Translations under genes and position numbers: made by a program
The notes under the pieces: model-generated
Databases searched by the model: none
Seen by the model: only the letters and a program-made list of their open reading frames with translations
What the model was told of the DNA's origin: nothing
Shown here: positions 29,765-34,890 of the stretch, one piece after another
Position numbering within the stretch: the first letter of the stretch is position 1
Layout: the number at the start of each line of letters is the position of its first letter
Assembly: GCA_045580815.1 (NCBI GenBank)
Contig: JAZNOL010000092.1
Coordinates: 1 to 34,890, forward strand
Direction of reading: 5' to 3'
Origin: JAZNOL01 sp045580815
GTDB lineage: Bacteria > Bacillota > Clostridia > RUG12999
Length of the DNA stretch: 34,890 bases

Positions 29765-31774
29765 ATGAAAAAAAGACCGTTTAAAAGGCTGTTTTCAACA
29801 ATAAGTGCGGCATATATAATAATCTTGTTTGTTATTGCGTTGCTACCTCTTATTGTTGAAAGTAAAGTGATTTTATTTGCAATCTCAGCAATTGCATGGA
29901 TTGCAATAACTGCATATACATTTTTTTATGAAGCAAAAAAAGAAAAAGACCTGCTTGATTATATAATGACGCTGTCTTTTGATTTTGATAAGGGCAGCAA
30001 GGGTTCTCTTCTAAGACTTCCGATTCCTCTTTCAGTTATGGATAAAGAGGGGAATATACTGTGGTATAACGAGCTGTTTCGTGATAAATTCGGCATTGAA
30101 GGCGTATACGATTTTAAAATTACTGATGTAGTTAAATCTGAAAAAAATTCCGATGCATTTTATAATGCAGGGAACGACGGTGTTAAGGTTACGGTTAATG
30201 ACAGTAGTTTTACGGTAATAACAAATAAAATGAAATCCGAAAATGACAGCACTGTTGCAGTTTTATATTGGATAGACGAAACTAGATTTGCAAAATTGCG
30301 TACAATATATGAAAACACGCGACCTGTTGTTTGTGAGCTTACAGTGGATAACTATGACGAAGTTATGCAAAATACTCCGGAAAATTTAAGAACTATACTG
30401 GTGGGTGCAATTGAGAAAAAAATTAGCGACTGGATAAGTGCAACTGGCGGTATCTTTAAGAAAACGGAAAAAGATAAGTATTTTATAATTTTTGAAAAAC
30501 AGCATCTTCAGCCTAACATAGATGCTAAATTTGCTGTTTTGGAAAATGTTCACAATATAAAAATAGGTAATACCATTCCTCCAACAATAAGTTTGGGTAT
30601 CGGCGTGGGCGGTAATAGCTTTACGGATGATGCACGTTTTGCCAAAGAAGCGCTTGAAATGGCATTCAGCCGAGGGGGCGACCAGGCAGTTATTCGTAAC
30701 GAGTCTAAGTTTATGTATTTTGGTGGAACAGGAAAAGATGTTGAGCGATATACACGTGTAAGAACCAGAGTAATGGCGGGTGCTATCAATCAGTTTATTA
30801 ACAGAGCAGAAAATATAATCATTATGGGTCATAAAAATGCTGACTTAGATAGCTTTGGTGCAGGTGCTGGTATTCTTGCGGCGGCTGTAAATGCAGGAAA
30901 AGAAGCATATATTGCAGTTGAGACAAATAATGATTTCACAAACAAGCTTATAAATGACCTTTCGCTAAGGGCGCCGTTTAAAAATCGAATTATAAATCGA
31001 GAAACGGCACTGGAGCTTGTTAATGAAGAAACACTTCTGGTTGTGGTGGATGTATATCGTCCGGTGATAACGGAAATACCGCAACTTCTTGAAAAAGCAG
31101 TAAATATTGTTGTTATTGATCATCACAGAAAAACATCGGAATTTATTGAAAATGCATCTATTGTATACCACGAGCCTGCGGCATCTTCAACTTGCGAAAT
31201 GGTAACGGAGCTTTTGCAGTATATTGATGAAAAAGTTATTACTGCGGATGTTTCGGCGGCACTTTATTCCGGAATTAAATTAGACACTAAAAACTTTACC
31301 TTTAAAACCGGTGCACGTACATTTGAAGCGGCGGCATATCTTAAACGCAGGGGGTTTGATGCTCAAAAGGTGAAGATGATTTTTCAAAACAACAAAGAGG
31401 TTTATTCTATTGTCAGTGAGATGGTATGCAGTAGTAAGACGATGCACGATAAAGTAGCGGTTGCCTATACAAAACAAAAACACAATGACATACAAAGTGT
31501 TACAGCGGCAGCGGCAGACGAGTTATTATCACTTAATGGAATCACTGCATCATTTACAATGTGTCATGTGGGAGACACTACTTATATAAGCGGACGTTCA
31601 GCCGGAGATATCAATGTGCAGACCATTCTTGAAAAAATCGGTGGTGGCGGTCATGGTGTTGTTGCAGGTGCGCAGCTAAAATGTAGTATTGAAACCGCAA
31701 TAGAACAACTTAAAGTGGCTATAGATGAATATTTTGATACAGGTGTCGCACAGCGGCAGGAAGGAGAAAAATAA
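29765..31774 (+). CDS. gdpP: Cyclic-di-AMP phosphodiesterase, GdpP/DHH family
   Basis: The product is 669 residues and membrane-bound. Two N-terminal membrane segments (about 12-32 and 35-54) are followed by a degenerate PAS domain (about 80-150) and a degenerate GGDEF domain (to about 310, with GGDQA instead of GGDEF). The DHH/DHHA1 catalytic part has MGHKNADLDSFGA (His356, Asp360, Asp362), VVDVYRP (Asp429), VIDHHRKT (452-454) and a C-terminal GGGGHGVVAGA. It hydrolyses the second messenger c-di-AMP. I chose the ATG at 29765 behind GGAGG; an upstream in-frame TTG at 29702 has no good ribosome site. rplI starts one base after its stop, the classic Firmicutes arrangement. Confidence 0.95.
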   Translation: MKKRPFKRLFSTISAAYIIILFVIALLPLIVESKVILFAISAIAWIAITAYTFFYEAKKEKDLLDYIMTLSFDFDKGSKGSLLRLPIPLSVMDKEGNILWYNELFRDKFGIEGVYDFKITDVVKSEKNSDAFYNAGNDGVKVTVNDSSFTVITNKMKSENDSTVAVLYWIDETRFAKLRTIYENTRPVVCELTVDNYDEVMQNTPENLRTILVGAIEKKISDWISATGGIFKKTEKDKYFIIFEKQHLQPNIDAKFAVLENVHNIKIGNTIPPTISLGIGVGGNSFTDDARFAKEALEMAFSRGGDQAVIRNESKFMYFGGTGKDVERYTRVRTRVMAGAINQFINRAENIIIMGHKNADLDSFGAGAGILAAAVNAGKEAYIAVETNNDFTNKLINDLSLRAPFKNRIINRETALELVNEETLLVVVDVYRPVITEIPQLLEKAVNIVVIDHHRKTSEFIENASIVYHEPAASSTCEMVTELLQYIDEKVITADVSAALYSGIKLDTKNFTFKTGARTFEAAAYLKRRGFDAQKVKMIFQNNKEVYSIVSEMVCSSKTMHDKVAVAYTKQKHNDIQSVTAAAADELLSLNGITASFTMCHVGDTTYISGRSAGDINVQTILEKIGGGGHGVVAGAQLKCSIETAIEQLKVAIDEYFDTGVAQRQEGEK

Positions 31775-31775
31775 A

Positions 31776-32219
31776 ATGAAAGTTATACTTACAACCGACG
31801 TAAAAGGAAAAGGTAAAAAAGGTGATATGATAAATGTAAGCGACGGATATGCACGCAATTTTTTGCTTCCGCAGGGACTTGCTACTCCGGCGACAAAAGC
31901 GGCTATCAATGAAATGAAAGGTCAGAATGACGCAAAGGCATACAGAGAGCAGAAGCAGCTTGAAGAAGCAACTGCACTTAAAGCTAAAATAGAAGAAGTT
32001 ACAGTTGTGCTTAAAGCTAAAACAGGCGAGAACGGCAAACTTTTCGGTTCTGTTACAACTTCTGATGTTGCACATGAGCTTAAAATGACACATCACATTG
32101 TTGTTGATAAAAAGAAAATATCCATGGATGCTATAAAATCCGTAGGTACAGTACAGGCAAATGTGAAACTTCATCCCGGCGTTGCGGCAACACTTAAAGT
32201 AAAAGTTGAAGAAATGTAA
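31776..32219 (+). CDS. rplI: 50S ribosomal protein L9
   Basis: The product is 147 residues, the normal length for L9, which binds 23S rRNA near the L1 stalk. The N-terminal VKGKGKKGDMINVSDGYARNFLLPQG is the rRNA-binding signature. A connecting helix and the C-terminal domain (GKLFGSVTTSDVAHEL) follow. The start at 31776 has AAGGAG nine bases upstream and follows the gdpP stop by one base. Confidence 0.98.
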   Translation: MKVILTTDVKGKGKKGDMINVSDGYARNFLLPQGLATPATKAAINEMKGQNDAKAYREQKQLEEATALKAKIEEVTVVLKAKTGENGKLFGSVTTSDVAHELKMTHHIVVDKKKISMDAIKSVGTVQANVKLHPGVAATLKVKVEEM

Positions 32220-32255
32220 TCTCACCTTTTGCAAACTACCAAAGGAGTGAAAACT

Positions 32256-33587
32256 TTGGAAAACGAACTTTCCGTAAGAACCATGCCTTTTAACGCAGAG
32301 GCGGAACAGTCTGTCCTGGGTTGTATTTTGCTTGATTCCAACAGCCTTGCTACTGTTGCAGGCACTATTAAACCGGATGATTTTTATCTTACGCAGAATA
32401 AGATAATATACGAAGCTATGCTTGAACTGTGGAATATGGGTGAAGCAGTTGATGTAATTATGCTTACCAAAAAGCTGGGAAATCAGCTTGAAGCCGTGGG
32501 CGGTTACAGTTATCTTGCGCAGCTTGGTATAATTGTTCCGACAGTTCAGAATATAAAGGCATATATAAAAATAATTAAAGATAAATCTATGCTTCGCAAG
32601 CTTATCGGTGTTGCTTCAAAAATATCCAAACTGGGATATGAAAGCGATGACGATATAAGTGTTGTGCTTGACACAGCAGAACAGCATATGTACGATTTGC
32701 TTGAAAACCGTGAAATTGACGGCTTTTCGCATATTCGTGACGTGCTTGCGGAATCTTTTGATAAACTTGAGCAGCTTGCAATAAATAAAGGTCAGATTGC
32801 AGGTGTTCCCACGGGATTCCGTGACCTTGATAAAATAACAAACGGTTTTCATGGGTCAGAGCTTATCATTATTGCAGCACGTCCTGCAATGGGTAAAACC
32901 AGTTTTGCACTAAATATTGCTCAGTATGCGGCACTTCATGCCCGTGTTCCGGTTGCTGTGTTTAACCTTGAAATGTCAAAAGAACAGCTTGGCAGCAGAA
33001 TTATCTGGTCAGAAGCGATGGTTGATGGCGAAAAACTTCGCAACGGCAACATTGGAGATAATGACTGGCCGGCAATTGCTTCAGCAATCGGTGAGTTGTC
33101 TAATGCACCGCTTTATATTGACGACAGTGCGATGATGACAGTTACCGATATACGTGCAAAATGCCGTAAACTGAAACTTGAAAAAGGTCTTGGAATGGTG
33201 GTTATCGACTATTTACAGCTTATGAGCGGCAGTAAAAAATCCGAAAACCGCCAGCAGGAAATTTCTGAAATATCCCGTTCGCTTAAAGTGCTTGCAAAAG
33301 AACTTGATGTGCCGGTTATTGCACTGTCACAGCTCAGTCGTGCAACAGCAACCAGAACCGACCACAGACCTATGCTTAGTGACCTGCGTGAATCTGGAGC
33401 AATCGAGCAGGATGCGGATATTGTTATGTTTCTGCATCGTCCCGAATATTATGACGAAAATACTGAAAAAAAAGGTATTGCAGAGTGTATCATTGAAAAA
33501 CACCGTAACGGTGCAACAGGTACAATTGATTTAAGATGGATAGGCGAATTTACAAAATTCAAAACTCTTGATAAAACTTATGAATAA
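32256..33587 (+). CDS. dnaB: Replicative DNA helicase
   Basis: The product is 443 residues and DnaB-type. The N-terminal primase-interacting helical domain (MPFNAEAEQSVLGCILLD onward) is followed by a RecA-like domain. That domain has Walker A ARPAMGKTS (Lys214), FNLEMSKEQL, Walker B MVVIDYLQLM, and HRPEYYDENT near the end. It unwinds DNA at the replication fork as a hexamer. I chose a TTG start at 32256 because AAAGGAG lies eight bases upstream; the TTG at 32229 precedes that site. No intein is visible at the usual Walker A insertion point. It corresponds to dnaC in Bacillus naming. Confidence 0.97.
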   Translation: MENELSVRTMPFNAEAEQSVLGCILLDSNSLATVAGTIKPDDFYLTQNKIIYEAMLELWNMGEAVDVIMLTKKLGNQLEAVGGYSYLAQLGIIVPTVQNIKAYIKIIKDKSMLRKLIGVASKISKLGYESDDDISVVLDTAEQHMYDLLENREIDGFSHIRDVLAESFDKLEQLAINKGQIAGVPTGFRDLDKITNGFHGSELIIIAARPAMGKTSFALNIAQYAALHARVPVAVFNLEMSKEQLGSRIIWSEAMVDGEKLRNGNIGDNDWPAIASAIGELSNAPLYIDDSAMMTVTDIRAKCRKLKLEKGLGMVVIDYLQLMSGSKKSENRQQEISEISRSLKVLAKELDVPVIALSQLSRATATRTDHRPMLSDLRESGAIEQDADIVMFLHRPEYYDENTEKKGIAECIIEKHRNGATGTIDLRWIGEFTKFKTLDKTYE

Positions 33588-33601
33588 AATTTGGAGGAAG
33601 C

Positions 33602-34890
33602 ATGCATAGCGTAGCGCTTGAAGTTAAGAAATATATTCTTAAAAATGAGCTTATTTTATCGGGAAGTACTGTTATTTGCGGATTTTCCGGCGGTGCGGAT
33701 TCCATGTGTATGCTTGAAATTTTGCATCAGCTTTCGCAAGAATTGGATTTTAAAACTGTGGCTGTACATCTGAATCACGGCATTCGTGGAAAAGATGCAG
33801 ATAATGACGAACAGGTCTGCAAAGAATTTTGCAGAAAGAAAAATATAGAAATTTTTTCAAAAAAAGTTGATATTAAAAAAATAGCAAAAGAGCGTGGCTG
33901 TGGCGAAGAAGAAGCGGGTAGAGAAGAACGGTATGCGTTTTTTAATGAGATTGCAAAAAATTATAAAAATGCACTTATTGCAACGGCACATACAAAAAAT
34001 GATTTAGCCGAAACGGTTTTGCACCGGGTTATACGGGGAAGTTCTGTTAAAGGTCTTGTCGGAATACAGCCGAAACGTGAAAATATTATCCGTCCGATTC
34101 TGTGCTTGTCCCGAAAGCAGGTTGAAAAATTCTGTGCAGATGAAAAACTTAGGTTTGTTACAGATGAAACAAACTTTAAGCCGGTTTATACACGGAACAA
34201 AATCCGTCTGGAAATTTTCCCCCGGCTTGAAACCATAAATAAATCGGTAGTGGAGGCACTTTCGGTTTTGGCAGAAACTGCGGCAGCTGACAGAGATTTT
34301 ATTGATAAAAATGTGAATAATGAATACAGAAAGCTTGTTTCTTCTGATGGTGAGCAGATAAGTATCAGTATAAATGACCTTATGGCACTTGATACCGCCA
34401 TAAGAACAAGAATAATAATTAAAATGGCAGAAAACTGCGGAATTTCTCTGGAATATAAGCATGTTGTCTCAATTGATGAAATGTGCAAAAAAGAAATCAC
34501 CGGCAAAGAATGTGACATTCCGGGAGGCAGAGCGACTGTTTCTTATGGGAGCCTTATTATATGCGGCAACAAAACAGAAGGTGATGAAGATTTTTGTATA
34601 ACAGCTTGTTCAGGTGAAACCGTTAAAACAAACGGTTATGAAATATGTGTTGATATATATGAAAATCCGGAGAATACAAGCATTGTTGTACGAAGCAGAC
34701 GTGATGGCGATAAAATAGTCTGTAATTCGATGACAAAAAAACTTAAAAAAGTTTTTATAGATTTAAAAATACCGCAAAATCAGCGCAATAAAATTCCCGT
34801 AGTTGAAATAAGCGGAGAAATTTTTTGCGTAGGAAATATTTTAAAAAGCGATGCTTTAAAAAAAGCAAAAGAAAAAATAAAAGTGACGGT
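33602..34890 (+). CDS. tilS: tRNA(Ile)-lysidine synthase, 3' end outside the window
   Basis: 429 codons are visible, and the reading frame is still open at the window end. The PP-loop motif FSGGADSM (Ser29-Ser34) binds ATP. VHLNHGIRGKDADNDE, ATAHTKNDLAETVLHRVIRGS and DETNFKPVYTRNKIR are TilS signatures. The C-terminal domain is nearly complete (RSRRDGDKIV, KKLKKVFIDLKIPQNQRNKIPVV, IFCVGN). Only a few residues should be missing. The enzyme converts cytidine 34 of tRNA-Ile(CAU) to lysidine, which is essential for AUA decoding. GGAGG precedes the ATG at 33602, and the dnaB stop is 14 bases upstream. Another partner gene such as hpt or ftsH often follows, but lies outside. Confidence 0.95.
   Translation, partial: MHSVALEVKKYILKNELILSGSTVICGFSGGADSMCMLEILHQLSQELDFKTVAVHLNHGIRGKDADNDEQVCKEFCRKKNIEIFSKKVDIKKIAKERGCGEEEAGREERYAFFNEIAKNYKNALIATAHTKNDLAETVLHRVIRGSSVKGLVGIQPKRENIIRPILCLSRKQVEKFCADEKLRFVTDETNFKPVYTRNKIRLEIFPRLETINKSVVEALSVLAETAAADRDFIDKNVNNEYRKLVSSDGEQISISINDLMALDTAIRTRIIIKMAENCGISLEYKHVVSIDEMCKKEITGKECDIPGGRATVSYGSLIICGNKTEGDEDFCITACSGETVKTNGYEICVDIYENPENTSIVVRSRRDGDKIVCNSMTKKLKKVFIDLKIPQNQRNKIPVVEISGEIFCVGNILKSDALKKAKEKIKVT

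Noticed and set aside
31719..32234. 171-codon open frame on the minus strand opposite rplI
   Set aside because: It is the antisense shadow of ribosomal protein L9, a clear gene with normal signatures. The translated sequence is rich in Phe, Cys and Tyr, as expected of reversed Lys-rich codons.
34004..34462. 152-codon minus-strand frame inside tilS
   Set aside because: tilS is intact on the plus strand with SGGxDS and C-terminal motifs, so this is an antisense shadow.

Overview
The window looks like chromosome of a low-GC Gram-positive anaerobe of the class Clostridia, probably gut-associated. The signs are AT-rich sequence with consensus sigma-A promoters and strong AGGAGG-type ribosome sites, S-layer homology (SLH) proteins, a glycyl radical enzyme, serine-recombinase mobility, a CD1247-type zinc-ribbon protein and the Firmicutes gdpP-rplI-dnaB order. 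Genus cannot be set from sequence alone. No tRNA, rRNA or CRISPR array was seen, and no stretch over 300 bases lacks a gene.

Positions 1-2714: a broken copy of the 5' end of pnuC (with its leader) is joined to the remnant of an SLH-protein gene. The intact pnuC with a structured leader lies about 1.9 kb further on, with an alpha-L-fucosidase gene (GH29, minus strand) between them. Positions 2719-13367 are mostly carbohydrate genes: a large secreted polysaccharide-deacetylase-like protein with two 293-residue repeats, a dihydrouridine synthase, a WbsX/GH99-like protein, a secreted copper-amine-oxidase-N-type protein, and a xylA-GH3 operon. That operon is divergent from an AraC regulator, with a likely two-site operator between them.

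Positions 13445-19044 hold feoA and a feoB gene split by a 3.2 kb serine-recombinase element. The element carries the recombinase, a 44-residue overlapping ORF, an AlkD-type DNA glycosylase and a PHP phosphoesterase. It is flanked by a 6-bp core repeat. Precise recombination between the two copies would restore one in-frame feoB of about 712 codons.

Positions 19203-25157: an exported YcdB/SLH protein, then a divergent AraC regulator facing a glycyl radical enzyme and its activase, whose substrate I cannot name. Positions 25276-34890 are housekeeping: pepP, efp, a CD1247-like protein, proB, proA, then gdpP-rplI-dnaB-tilS, with tilS running off the window.

The most notable items are the reversible-looking interruption of feoB, the unusual glycyl radical enzyme, a near-identical 43-bp promoter-like motif ahead of two exported-protein genes, and the AraC-like operator before xylA.
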